Both the position numbers and the translations under genes were made by a program. From UBA3824 sp017541145 (lineage in GTDB: Bacteria; Bacteroidota; Bacteroidia; Bacteroidales; UBA3824): a stretch of 64,000 nt of DNA. A model generated the notes under the pieces. It searched no databases. It was not told the DNA's origin and saw nothing but the letters and a program-made list of their open reading frames with translations. Each line of letters starts with the position of its first letter. The stretch's first letter is position 1. Below, piece after piece: positions 16,609-24,882 of the stretch. Location of the stretch: the NCBI GenBank assembly GCA_947168365.1, contig CAMVLO010000002.1, forward strand, positions 74,364-138,363, written 5' to 3'.

Positions 16609-17343
16609 ATGAATGAAGTATTTAGTTTTTTCAGACTTTCAAAACTGTTGAAATTACAGTTTAGACTTGCCGCCAAACCGCTGATTCTCTATGCGTCAGT
16701 TTCTCTTTTCTTTTATGTGCTGACTCTGTGGCTTATCGGAACGCAAAGCGGCAAAAGGATTTGGGAAGGTTTTTGGATTTTGACGTGCATAACAGGTACG
16801 GGCGGTGTGCTTTTGGTTTCAAGCGCGGTTTGCGCAAATATCCGCAACAAAATCGCATTTCAAAACTTTAACCTTTTGCCAGCGTCAAACTTGGAAAAAA
16901 TCTTGTCAAGAGTGCTGATTTGCAATATTTTACCGCTGACAATCTGGCTTGTGCTGTCGTTTTTGCTCCATTTTAACGATGACTTTGCTTTTAACCTCGG
17001 ATTTGGAGAGCCAACCGTCGTGATTGTACATACTGTTATGTTCTTTATTTTGGTGTGGCTTTCGTCGCTAAGCACGTTTTGGGGCGTGGTGTTCAGAAGG
17101 TTTGGATTTGTGGCTTTTGTTGTTACGACAACGCTCTTTATCGTGCTGATTGTTAACTGGTTGATAGAGGCAAATCTGATGTTTTTAGACCCGGTATTCC
17201 GCTTTATTTCAAATGATGCGACATACAAAAATTTGCTGCTTGTAACGGGGCTTTTTTTCGGCTTGTTAACGCTGATTAATTTAACGGCTGCGTATTTCGT
17301 ATACCGCCGTAAAGAAATGAAACTCAAACTTTTAAACTGGTAA
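16609..17343 (+). CDS. ABC transporter membrane protein 1
   Basis: A 244-residue protein with about six hydrophobic helices (for example LILYASVSLFFYVLTLWLIG, LVTGLFFGLLTLINLTAAYFVY). No other domain is visible. It starts about 85 bases after the ATPase gene, and the second membrane protein follows 5 bases later. Together they probably form the heterodimeric permease of the exporter. The sequence does not point to a substrate. Confidence 0.8.
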   Translation: MNEVFSFFRLSKLLKLQFRLAAKPLILYASVSLFFYVLTLWLIGTQSGKRIWEGFWILTCITGTGGVLLVSSAVCANIRNKIAFQNFNLLPASNLEKILSRVLICNILPLTIWLVLSFLLHFNDDFAFNLGFGEPTVVIVHTVMFFILVWLSSLSTFWGVVFRRFGFVAFVVTTTLFIVLIVNWLIEANLMFLDPVFRFISNDATYKNLLLVTGLFFGLLTLINLTAAYFVYRRKEMKLKLLNW

Positions 17344-17348
17344 AAATT

Positions 17349-18059
17349 ATGGAAGAATTTAATTTTAAAAGGTTTTGGAACGTTTTTCGGCTCGAACTCA
17401 CCAAAATCAAAACAATATATATCGCGACGGCGGTTTTTATCCTCAGCGTCATCGTGTTATCTGACACGCTTTTGATGATTCCGCAGATTCAGAGAAACAT
17501 AGTTTTAATGATTGCGAATGTGTCAAAAGGTTTGCTGTTTATCGGCGTGATTTATTCGAGCATGATGTTTGCCTATGCGGGCTGGAACAAAACCATGATT
17601 CCCGACCTTATGCAACCCGCTTTGCCTGCCGAAAAATTCTGGGCAAAATTTTCAGTTTATTGGCTGATTCCTGCGCTGTTTGCGTTTTTTACCATTTGGA
17701 TAACACCGCAAATGGAGTATGACGGCTCAGAGGTTTCCACATGGGAAGGTGCGCGGTTGTTGTTTTGTCTGTATCTCTGTTTTTCAGGCATTATGATTTT
17801 GGCGGGAGCAATTTTTTTCAAAAAAGCAGCCGGAAAAATGCTTGGCGTTTTGGTCGGAATTATTATTTTTTCGACGATAATGCTCGCTAATTTCGGCAAA
17901 AATATTCCGAAGCCTGAATGGATACACCAATTCGCCAACTATCTCGCGGCTGAAAGTTACAGAATTACAATTTTTCAACTCGCAGTCGGCTTTTTGGTCG
18001 TAACGGTTTGCACAGCAATCGCTTACAGAAGATTCAAACGTTTAACTCTTAAACATTAA
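17349..18059 (+). CDS. ABC transporter membrane protein 2
   Basis: A 236-residue protein with six predicted TM helices, beginning with TIYIATAVFILSVIVLSDTLLM and ending with ITIFQLAVGFLVVTVCTAIAY. N-terminal NFKRFWNVFRLELTK is a typical amphipathic entry of ABC-2 permeases. It lies 5 bases after membrane protein 1 and 6 bases before the GntR gene. It is distinct in sequence from protein 1, which suggests a heteromeric channel. Confidence 0.8.
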   Translation: MEEFNFKRFWNVFRLELTKIKTIYIATAVFILSVIVLSDTLLMIPQIQRNIVLMIANVSKGLLFIGVIYSSMMFAYAGWNKTMIPDLMQPALPAEKFWAKFSVYWLIPALFAFFTIWITPQMEYDGSEVSTWEGARLLFCLYLCFSGIMILAGAIFFKKAAGKMLGVLVGIIIFSTIMLANFGKNIPKPEWIHQFANYLAAESYRITIFQLAVGFLVVTVCTAIAYRRFKRLTLKH

Positions 18060-18065
18060 AAAATT

Positions 18066-18428
18066 ATGGATTTCAAAGAAAGCAGACCGATATATTTGCA
18101 GATTGCCGATAAAATCTGCGGCGAAATCTTAACCGGCAAATTCGCTGAAAATGAGCGTATTCCCTCGGTCAGAGAATATGCTTCCGGGTTGGAAGTAAAC
18201 GCCAACACCGTAGTCCGCTCATACGATTTTTTGCAAAACAAAGACATCATTTTCAACAAGCGCGGAATAGGATATTTTGTGGCGGAAGGTGCGGCGGAAA
18301 AAATCCTTCAAATGCGCAGAGAGATGTTTATGAATGAGCAACTTAAAGATTTTTTCAACGAAATCGACATCCTCAAAATCTCTATCAACGAAATTGTGGA
18401 ACTGTATAATCAACGGAATAAATCATGA
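18066..18428 (+). CDS. GntR-family transcriptional regulator (YtrA subfamily)
   Basis: 120 residues. An N-terminal winged helix begins RPIYLQIADKICGEILTGKFAENERIPSVREYASGLEVNANTVVRSYDFLQNKDIIF, the GntR DNA-binding motif. A short helical C-terminal dimerisation tail (about 50 residues) replaces the large effector domain, as in the YtrA subfamily. It is encoded at the end of the ABC genes and probably represses them through the palindrome at 15679. Its stop overlaps the next ATG (ATGA), so the lipoprotein gene that follows belongs to the same unit. Confidence 0.9.
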   Translation: MDFKESRPIYLQIADKICGEILTGKFAENERIPSVREYASGLEVNANTVVRSYDFLQNKDIIFNKRGIGYFVAEGAAEKILQMRREMFMNEQLKDFFNEIDILKISINEIVELYNQRNKS

Positions 18429-19822
18429 AAAAGATAATATTGTCGGTTGTAACGGCGGTGATGTTTGCCGCCTGCAACCCTTACGGCAGCGAAATACCTC
18501 GTTCTTTGGTCGGTAATTACATCAGTCTGAATGACAGAGGATGGAAACTCGGACTTTTTGAAGAGTTTGCGATTTATCAGAACGATTTTTGGAACTACAA
18601 ATCAGTTTCGGACAATGAAATAGTTTTAACGAAAAAAAACGGAGAATCTGCAACGCTGAAATTTTCAAAATCAGAGTTTTCAAAAGTGGTTGAAACTGGC
18701 GAATGTAATTTCCCTGCTCTTGTTTTTAACGGTGATACTATTGTAAATTTTGACATGCCGTCCAAGGCTTTTCTTTCGGGAATTTCACCGTGGTACAAAA
18801 CGTTTTTTGAAAACATCGAGCCTGATACGTCGCAATTAAAAAAGCACGAATACAAAATCGACACGGCAGTCGTTAGGCTTTACATCAGAAACACGGCAAA
18901 AGGTATGATTGCATTTAAAAAACGGAAACAGAACCGCCTTCATGACTTTACTGTTTTAAATTATTTGGAAGAGAGATCAATTTCGGGTTTCCCGCTTGAT
19001 TCTACAGAACATTATGGTTACCGTTACGAATTCAAAATTCCGGTTACAGGCATTTCTGAACTGCCGTCATGCGAATTATGCGATTATCATCATCCACATT
19101 GGAATTATTGTTTCCCTTCAAACAAAAATCTTAATTTTATTGTTGAGCCGGGCGATACGCTGATGTTTTATGCTTTTGAAGATGATATTTCTTTTGTATC
19201 AAACAATGCAAGTGGCAAAATTGAATGTATGGGCGGCAACGCTCGTTTCAATGCAGAGAAAAACGCGACACTTGGATTGCAGGATGGTCCGTATCATCGT
19301 GAAATAAACTATAGTGACGGAACGAAAGAAACCTTCGATCGAAACCTTGTGTTTGCCGAATCTGAAGTGCTTTTTTCTGATAAGTTTAAGAAAATATGGA
19401 ACTTAAAATACGGAGACGGCGGTTCGTTATTAAGTGAGGACAAAATTTTTATGGCTGTCAATATGTTTGACAGCGTGAACAATACCATTATGGCGAGTGC
19501 CGATTCGTTACCTTCAACGGAGAAAAATCTTTCGCTTCATCCGGACTGGATTCTTTGTGAAAGCGATTCTGTTAATACTATCATAAATCCCGAATTTATA
19601 ACTAAAGAAATGGGACTGAGTGCGGATTTTGTAGAGTTTTACAGACTTATGCACGCGGTACAGTTTTATGATGATTTTTCAGAACCGAAACCGTTTAAAG
19701 ATTTTGAGTATCAAAATGTTATAAATAATCTTTCACGAGAGGATTACAAACGTTATTTGAACGATAAAATTAAACAGAAGGAAAGAACTTTGTATCATCA
19801 GAACTCGTTTTCCTATTTGTAA
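18425..19822 (+). CDS. Lipoprotein, paralogue of the 19989 gene lacking the thioredoxin domain
   Basis: 465 residues with a lipoprotein signal (VMFAAC, Cys16). LFEEFAIYQNDFWNYKSVSDNEIVL is shared with the downstream paralogue (FFEEFAVIKNDFWKYKSVTEKEIVL), as are DTAVVRLYIRNTAKG and DSTEHYGYRYEFKIP...GISE. It ends at about the point where the paralogue begins its thioredoxin-like domain. The first ~73 bases of the two genes differ at only about one position. It is translationally coupled to the GntR gene. The function is unknown; the shared N-terminal domain may be a substrate- or ligand-binding module of TlpA-family lipoproteins. Confidence 0.75.
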   Translation: MKKIILSVVTAVMFAACNPYGSEIPRSLVGNYISLNDRGWKLGLFEEFAIYQNDFWNYKSVSDNEIVLTKKNGESATLKFSKSEFSKVVETGECNFPALVFNGDTIVNFDMPSKAFLSGISPWYKTFFENIEPDTSQLKKHEYKIDTAVVRLYIRNTAKGMIAFKKRKQNRLHDFTVLNYLEERSISGFPLDSTEHYGYRYEFKIPVTGISELPSCELCDYHHPHWNYCFPSNKNLNFIVEPGDTLMFYAFEDDISFVSNNASGKIECMGGNARFNAEKNATLGLQDGPYHREINYSDGTKETFDRNLVFAESEVLFSDKFKKIWNLKYGDGGSLLSEDKIFMAVNMFDSVNNTIMASADSLPSTEKNLSLHPDWILCESDSVNTIINPEFITKEMGLSADFVEFYRLMHAVQFYDDFSEPKPFKDFEYQNVINNLSREDYKRYLNDKIKQKERTLYHQNSFSYL

Positions 19823-19900
19823 ACCGTTTTACTATTCGGTTGCATAGAAATAAGAAAAAATTTTACGGGCGTTTTTTGCTCGGAACTGTCTACATTTTTT

Positions 19901-19932
19901 TTAACCACGAAAAGCACGGAGTACACAAAAAA
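19901..19932 (+). repeat. Solitary half-copy of the CACRGAA repeat
   Basis: TTAACCACGAA, AAGCACGGA, GTACACAAA: the same 9-bp-period unit as the left arm of the 16522 element, without a matching right arm. It is intergenic, upstream of the 19989 lipoprotein gene. Confidence 0.6.
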
Positions 19933-19988
19933 GTAAATTTTTCGGTTTTTCAGTGAATTTCGTTGTAAATTTTAAAAATTGTAAAATC

Positions 19989-21797
19989 ATGAAAAAGATA
20001 ATATTGTCAGTTGTAACGGCGGTGATGTTTGCCGCCTGCAACCCTTACGGCAGCGAAATACCAAAACAACTCGTCGGAAACTGGATTAATGAACAAAACG
20101 GTAATTACGATTACGGTTTTTTTGAAGAATTTGCTGTCATAAAAAACGATTTTTGGAAATACAAATCCGTTACGGAAAAAGAAATCGTCTTGGAAAATAA
20201 AAACACACAAAAAACTTTGTCAGTCAATGTTTTAAGCGATTCAACGATAACTGTTGACGGCGAAAAATATTTCAAAATCATTTATCCCGAAGGCGTAGAA
20301 AACACTTCCCTGTTGGAAGTGAAAAAAATAGCCGATGTGTATTTGCAAAAAATGTCGTATTTCCCTGACGTTAAAGAAGATACATCAGATTTTGCGCCGT
20401 ACGTTTACAACCGTTACGACTCTGCGACGGTAAACTATTACGAAAGAAACACGGCTAAGGGTTTTAATTCGTTTTCAAGGCGGTTTCATTCTGGTAATCA
20501 TACCAAATATTTGGACATCGTGAAAATGAACAACAACGGTTTTCACGGCTGCGGGTCGCATATCATTGACACGACGGAGCATTACGGCGAAAGATATGTT
20601 TTCAGAGTTCCGACCGAGGGTGTCAGCGAAATTCATGACGGCAATCTGCTTGAAAATTGGGGCGAAGTCATTTATTTGCCGTCAATTATCGAACCTGATG
20701 ACACGCTGTCGTTTTTCCTTTCACGCGAGACTTTTGATGTTTTCGGTTATAGAAACGAACATTACGTAATGGGCAACAATCAGAGGTTTTACCGCGAGCA
20801 GGATTTGTTTTTCAATTATCTTGTAAGTCAGAATATTAGAGAATACAACTATGGTAGAAGTGGTGAAATGGATCCAGATTCTACTTCTTATTATTACAGA
20901 CGTTATAAAAGTTTTGTAGAGGATACAACGCTTTTGGCAAAATTTGTCGCGCAAAGCAAAATGCCGCTGTCAAAAAAATTTGTGCATTACAACAAAAATG
21001 TAACGCTTTACAAATTTGCTTCGGAGATTGTCGGATGCGAAGAGGCGGAAGATTTTTTCAAGCAAAATCCGCAACTTTTCAACGAACAGGAAGTTTTGCT
21101 GAGTTACTGGGGCGTTACCTTTGTGATGAAATATCTTAAAAATCAACGAGATACTATTGAAATTGTCCAAGATAATAACCCCTATATTATGTGTGTAGGC
21201 GGGTTTATCAATCCGAAAAAAGTAAAAGATTTGGGTTTCAGCGATGATTTTGTGGACTTGTTGAGGTTCGAGTTTTTTGATATTTATAAGGACAAAATGG
21301 GAGACGATTATGTGTATGCTTTTACAGATGAGGAAAAGCAGCATTTTCTTTCCAATGTCAAAAGCGAAAAATACCGCAAGGAAATGGAGTACTTTTTTGC
21401 CCAAACCGGCGATTCTGTTTTTGCGGATTTGATAAAGGATTACAAAGGCAAAGTTGTGCTGTTGGAATTTTTTGATGCGTTTGGTAAAGAAAGCCGGACA
21501 ATGACTTTCGAGACAATAAAATTGGAAGACGAATTTTTAAGCAAGGACGTTGAATTTGTGTATATTGCGAGGGATTTTGGGACGGATTGGAAGGATTTTA
21601 GAAATAAAACCAAAGGACATCTTTTTCCGCTTCAAGATTATAAGTTTATCGGCGTGCTTAATAAATTTCAAGCGTCAATGTATCTTCCGTTATATGTCAT
21701 TGTCGGCAAAGACGGCGAGGTGAAAGATTTTCACACGGGATTCAAAGGCGCGGAATATTACAGGGAAAAATTTGAAGAAGAGTTGGGAAAAAATTGA
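19989..21797 (+). CDS. Lipoprotein with degenerate thioredoxin-like C-terminus
   Basis: 602 residues from the ATG at 19989. An upstream in-frame start at 19953 would add 12 non-signal residues, so I reject it. Lipobox FAAC. The N-terminal half is paralogous to the 18425 product. The C-terminal ~125 residues (DSVFADLIKDYKGKVVLLEFFDAFGKES...YVIVGKDGEVKDFHTGFKGAEYY) align with the TlpA/thioredoxin domain of the next gene, but the WCGPC active site is replaced by DAFGKES with no cysteines. It therefore cannot act as a disulfide reductase. A binding or structural role is likely. It sits in the outer membrane or periplasm beside its paralogues. Confidence 0.8.
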   Translation: MKKIILSVVTAVMFAACNPYGSEIPKQLVGNWINEQNGNYDYGFFEEFAVIKNDFWKYKSVTEKEIVLENKNTQKTLSVNVLSDSTITVDGEKYFKIIYPEGVENTSLLEVKKIADVYLQKMSYFPDVKEDTSDFAPYVYNRYDSATVNYYERNTAKGFNSFSRRFHSGNHTKYLDIVKMNNNGFHGCGSHIIDTTEHYGERYVFRVPTEGVSEIHDGNLLENWGEVIYLPSIIEPDDTLSFFLSRETFDVFGYRNEHYVMGNNQRFYREQDLFFNYLVSQNIREYNYGRSGEMDPDSTSYYYRRYKSFVEDTTLLAKFVAQSKMPLSKKFVHYNKNVTLYKFASEIVGCEEAEDFFKQNPQLFNEQEVLLSYWGVTFVMKYLKNQRDTIEIVQDNNPYIMCVGGFINPKKVKDLGFSDDFVDLLRFEFFDIYKDKMGDDYVYAFTDEEKQHFLSNVKSEKYRKEMEYFFAQTGDSVFADLIKDYKGKVVLLEFFDAFGKESRTMTFETIKLEDEFLSKDVEFVYIARDFGTDWKDFRNKTKGHLFPLQDYKFIGVLNKFQASMYLPLYVIVGKDGEVKDFHTGFKGAEYYREKFEEELGKN

Positions 21798-21872
21798 TTT
21801 TTTTCTGTAATATTTTTGAAATTCTGTTGTCTAATATGCGGAATATTCCAAAACACATAAATTATTAAAATA

Positions 21873-24041
21873 ATGAAAAAACTGCTACTAATTTTAACCA
21901 TCTTGTTGCCGATGATTGTTTCGGCACAAAAGACAATTGAAAACCCTGTAATCGGGGCAAAAGGCATTGGCACTCTGGGGCTTGCTATTGAAAAAATCGT
22001 TCTTCAAAACGATATGACAAAACTTTACATGGTGTATTATCATGGACAAGGCGGCAGTTTCAATATGAACGGTACTAGCCGTATTGTCGCTAATGGTAAG
22101 GAACTCAAAGTTATTTCGTCTGAGGGTATTGAGCTTAACGGTCCTTACATCCAAAAGTTCAACAATGAAGAAACACATTTTGTACTTAACTTTCCGGCTT
22201 TGGACAAGGACGTTGACAAAATCGATTTCATTGAAGATTATTGCCTTCAGTGTTTCAAAATTTTTGACATCGCGATTTCTGAAAAAGCTGTAAAAGAAAA
22301 CAGTCAAAAAAGTACCGTTCCTGATGAAGTTCGCAATTATGCAAAAAGCATCAAGGACAACGGTCAAAGTCTTGAAAAAAATGACTTTACTTTTGATACG
22401 GCTGTTGTGAAAGGTAAAATTTACGGTTTTGACATCCGAATATTCGGAGATAAATTGAATCCGGAAATTGTGGTTTATTTTTACAATCCTTTTTTGGCGG
22501 AGCAACTCTCGTATTCGGGACGAATCAACCACGACGGCACTTTCGAGGTAAAGGTGCCGATGACCAACAAGCATCAAGCCGTCTATGTGTCGGTTAACCC
22601 AATAATCAGCAGCGATATCCTGATTTCCGCAGGCAAGACCGTAGAGGTCTATTTCGACTTTCTGCAGATTTACAAGCCGTGGGAACTGCCCGAAAGCCGT
22701 CTGATTCCGTATTTTGCGGGTGAGAATGTTGACATCAACTATGCCTTGTCGTTGGGCTTGTCGCGCAATCTATATCAGGAATTGATTATAAATCCGAATA
22801 CTATTGATAACGTTTCAAAATTTTCGATGGCGGAGTTCAAGGATTATGTCCTCAATTTTTTTGACAATTACAATTCCCGCATTGACGCAATTCCCGTCAC
22901 CAAACGTGCGAAGGAATTTCTGAGGATTGATTTGAAAGTTAAAGAGGCGTATTACCTTTCGATGGGAAGCTATTGGATTGAGAGCGCGTACCGCAACATC
23001 CACGGCAAGGGTTACAAGGATCCAATCCCCGATTTTAAAAGGCCAGAGATTGGAACGGATTATTTGGACTATCCCAAACTTCTTGGCATAGATGATGTTA
23101 TGATGTTTTACGCCAATGATTTTGGTTACAACATCACAGGCTGGTCAATGTGTTTTGAGCAGGTTTTCAACAAGTACAGATATTTGGACGAGTACGTTGC
23201 GTTGAACTTCAACACGTGGATGGAGTTGGATAAATATCACAAAATTCCCAAAAAAGAACAATCGGTGTTCGCTTCCGTCAAACGAAAAATGAAAGACAAA
23301 GACACCTCCCGTACTGAGGCTGAAAAGGCTTTCACCAATAAATATGCGCGTGTAGTTGATCAGCACATTGAGGAAGTCGAAACCAAATGCGCCGAGGGTG
23401 CGGAAGATTACAAAAACGAAATTTTTGGTGAGGGCGGCAGTTATTTCAAGGATTTTATCAAATTGCAAGAGTATTGCCGACCGTTTAGCCGTCAGACAGT
23501 TGTTCCCGATTCCATTGTCGCTGAAATTGAGAAAATGCGTTTCCCGTTTTATGCAGAATATGTCAAAGCCAAAAACGCCGAAATATTTGTCAAAATCGAG
23601 GCAGAAAAGGCTCGTGGCGGCTATCACGTTCATAAGGCGGGCGAAAGCGAAGGAGATTCCCTGTTTGTGGATTTGATAAAGGACTTCAAGGGCAAGGTGG
23701 TTTTGGTTGATTTTTGGAATACTTGGTGCGGCCCTTGCCGTCAAGCGATCAAACAGATGGAGCCTTTGGAAAAGTATTTTGAGGGCAAGGACGTTGAGTT
23801 TCTGTTTGTTGCCGACGAGACATCACCTATAGACGAGTACAACAGCATGATAGTTTCGATGAAAGGACATCATTATCGGTTAACAGAAAGTCAGGCAAGT
23901 TCGTTGAAACGCAAATGGAATTTTAACGGTATTCCTTCCTATGTCATTATTGGAAAAGACGGAATGGTAAAAGATTTTCATACCGGATTTCATGGTGCGG
24001 AATATTACAGTCAAAAGATTGAAGAAGAGTTGAAAAAATAA
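21873..24041 (+). CDS. TlpA-family thioredoxin protein with intact WCGPC
   Basis: 722 residues with a signal peptide (MKKLLLILTILLPMIVSA) and no lipobox. A long helical/beta N-terminal region comes before a C-terminal TlpA-like thioredoxin domain. That domain holds LFVDLIKDFKGKVVLVDFWNTWCGPCRQAIKQMEPLEKYF, with the redox motif WCGPC at about residue 620, and the cis-Pro segment IPSYVIIGKDGMV. It should act as a periplasmic thiol-disulfide reductase. Large Bacteroidetes TlpA proteins of this layout are common and usually uncharacterised. It follows two relatives whose thioredoxin part is degenerate or missing. Confidence 0.85.
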   Translation: MKKLLLILTILLPMIVSAQKTIENPVIGAKGIGTLGLAIEKIVLQNDMTKLYMVYYHGQGGSFNMNGTSRIVANGKELKVISSEGIELNGPYIQKFNNEETHFVLNFPALDKDVDKIDFIEDYCLQCFKIFDIAISEKAVKENSQKSTVPDEVRNYAKSIKDNGQSLEKNDFTFDTAVVKGKIYGFDIRIFGDKLNPEIVVYFYNPFLAEQLSYSGRINHDGTFEVKVPMTNKHQAVYVSVNPIISSDILISAGKTVEVYFDFLQIYKPWELPESRLIPYFAGENVDINYALSLGLSRNLYQELIINPNTIDNVSKFSMAEFKDYVLNFFDNYNSRIDAIPVTKRAKEFLRIDLKVKEAYYLSMGSYWIESAYRNIHGKGYKDPIPDFKRPEIGTDYLDYPKLLGIDDVMMFYANDFGYNITGWSMCFEQVFNKYRYLDEYVALNFNTWMELDKYHKIPKKEQSVFASVKRKMKDKDTSRTEAEKAFTNKYARVVDQHIEEVETKCAEGAEDYKNEIFGEGGSYFKDFIKLQEYCRPFSRQTVVPDSIVAEIEKMRFPFYAEYVKAKNAEIFVKIEAEKARGGYHVHKAGESEGDSLFVDLIKDFKGKVVLVDFWNTWCGPCRQAIKQMEPLEKYFEGKDVEFLFVADETSPIDEYNSMIVSMKGHHYRLTESQASSLKRKWNFNGIPSYVIIGKDGMVKDFHTGFHGAEYYSQKIEEELKK

Positions 24042-24114
24042 TTGATTGAAACTATTTGCGGTCAAGACTAATAGTTGACAGATTATTTATAAATCTGTTA
24101 AAAAAATATTCAAA

Positions 24115-24414
24115 ATGAGAAACTTACTACTGATTTTAACCATTATGACACTTGCGCTCGCATCGCGTGGACAAGTAAAATGCCATATCGAGGGCGAAAT
24201 TATCGACACCACACAGGGGTCAACTGTTATTTTGCATCCATACGATGTGGACATCCGTGCATCTGACGATTACATCAAAATAAAAGCCGATGCTCAAGGA
24301 TGTTTCTCTTGTGATGTTTCGAGCAAGGAAATTACTCTTTACATCGCATTGTTGGAGGAACAAATTATGCAAGGACGTTGGATGGAAGGAAATCAGAAAG
24401 TCGTTGAATATTGA
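24115..24414 (+). CDS. Truncated TlpA-family N-terminal (DUF4369-like) fragment
   Basis: 99 residues: a signal peptide (MRNLLLILTIMTLALASRGQ) similar in its LLLILTIM core to that of the previous gene, then CHIEGEIIDTTQGSTVILHPYD...IKADAQGCFSCDV. This is the start of a DUF4369-type beta domain, which in full-length proteins comes before a thioredoxin domain. It stops soon after, with no recognisable continuation in other frames, so it is probably a remnant of another paralogue. It could also be a genuine small secreted protein. Confidence 0.5.
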   Translation: MRNLLLILTIMTLALASRGQVKCHIEGEIIDTTQGSTVILHPYDVDIRASDDYIKIKADAQGCFSCDVSSKEITLYIALLEEQIMQGRWMEGNQKVVEY

Positions 24415-24482
24415 ATAACGATTCATAGAACCAATAAAAATCTCAATTATCGATTTGGTTTTTTTGTTGGTTCTTTAATTTA

Positions 24483-24806
24483 TTGATAATCACTTGTATA
24501 ATCAAACAAGGTGAAAATAATACATTTTTATTTGCAATCATAATGATTCCGATGTTGATGGTTGCGTGTCAGAATAATGACAATAAAACTGAGGAGACTG
24601 CAATAGAATTTAATCTTACCGACATCCCGGAGGAACTGAAAATTAACAGCAGTGTCGGTTTCAATAAGAATACCAAAGTTTCAATTGGAGAGGTCGGACA
24701 TTGTCGTTTGACATTTGAATCGCTTCCAAATGGTGTCAAACAGTTTGATTTTATTGCCGGCGATGTCAACGAAGTTATCAGAGTAGCAGATCTGAAAATA
24801 TTTTGA
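24483..24806 (+). CDS. Small lipoprotein of unknown function
   Basis: About 107 residues from a TTG at 24483; an ATG at 24543 would leave a signal too short to work (MIPMLMVAC). A lipobox LMVAC is visible, then a polar linker (QNNDNKTEE) and a ~70-residue domain (FNLTDIPEELKINSSVGF...RLTFESLPNGVKQFDFIAGDVNEV). I do not recognise the family. The start is uncertain and the gene may be a fragment of a larger lipoprotein. Its stop codon abuts the operator of the Fic gene. Confidence 0.45.
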   Translation: MIITCIIKQGENNTFLFAIIMIPMLMVACQNNDNKTEETAIEFNLTDIPEELKINSSVGFNKNTKVSIGEVGHCRLTFESLPNGVKQFDFIAGDVNEVIRVADLKIF

Positions 24807-24865
24807 TATTCGCCGAAGATTTTTCGGCGAATAATTGCGTATTCGCCGAAAAAATGTCATCTTTG
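24807..24865 (+). promoter_or_regulatory. Fic operator (three TATTCGCCGAA sites) and promoter
   Basis: TATTCGCCGAA occurs at 24807-24817 and 24840-24850, and its inverse TTCGGCGAATA at 24823-24833. The first two form a perfect 11-bp-arm palindrome with a 5-base centre. The first and third are 33 bp apart. A TTG at 24835-24837 and CATCTTTG (one mismatch to TAnnTTTG) at 24858-24865 are 20 bp apart, so sites two and three overlap the promoter. The Fic protein that follows carries a winged-helix C-terminus and could bind here itself; that is an inference. Confidence 0.7.
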
Positions 24866-24882
24866 TCAAAATATCAGTTTTT

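Noticed and set aside
15702..24414. Recently acquired island on account of repeats and slightly different base use
   Set aside because: Palindromes and paralogues cluster here, but I see no integrase, tRNA target or attachment repeat, and could not measure composition.
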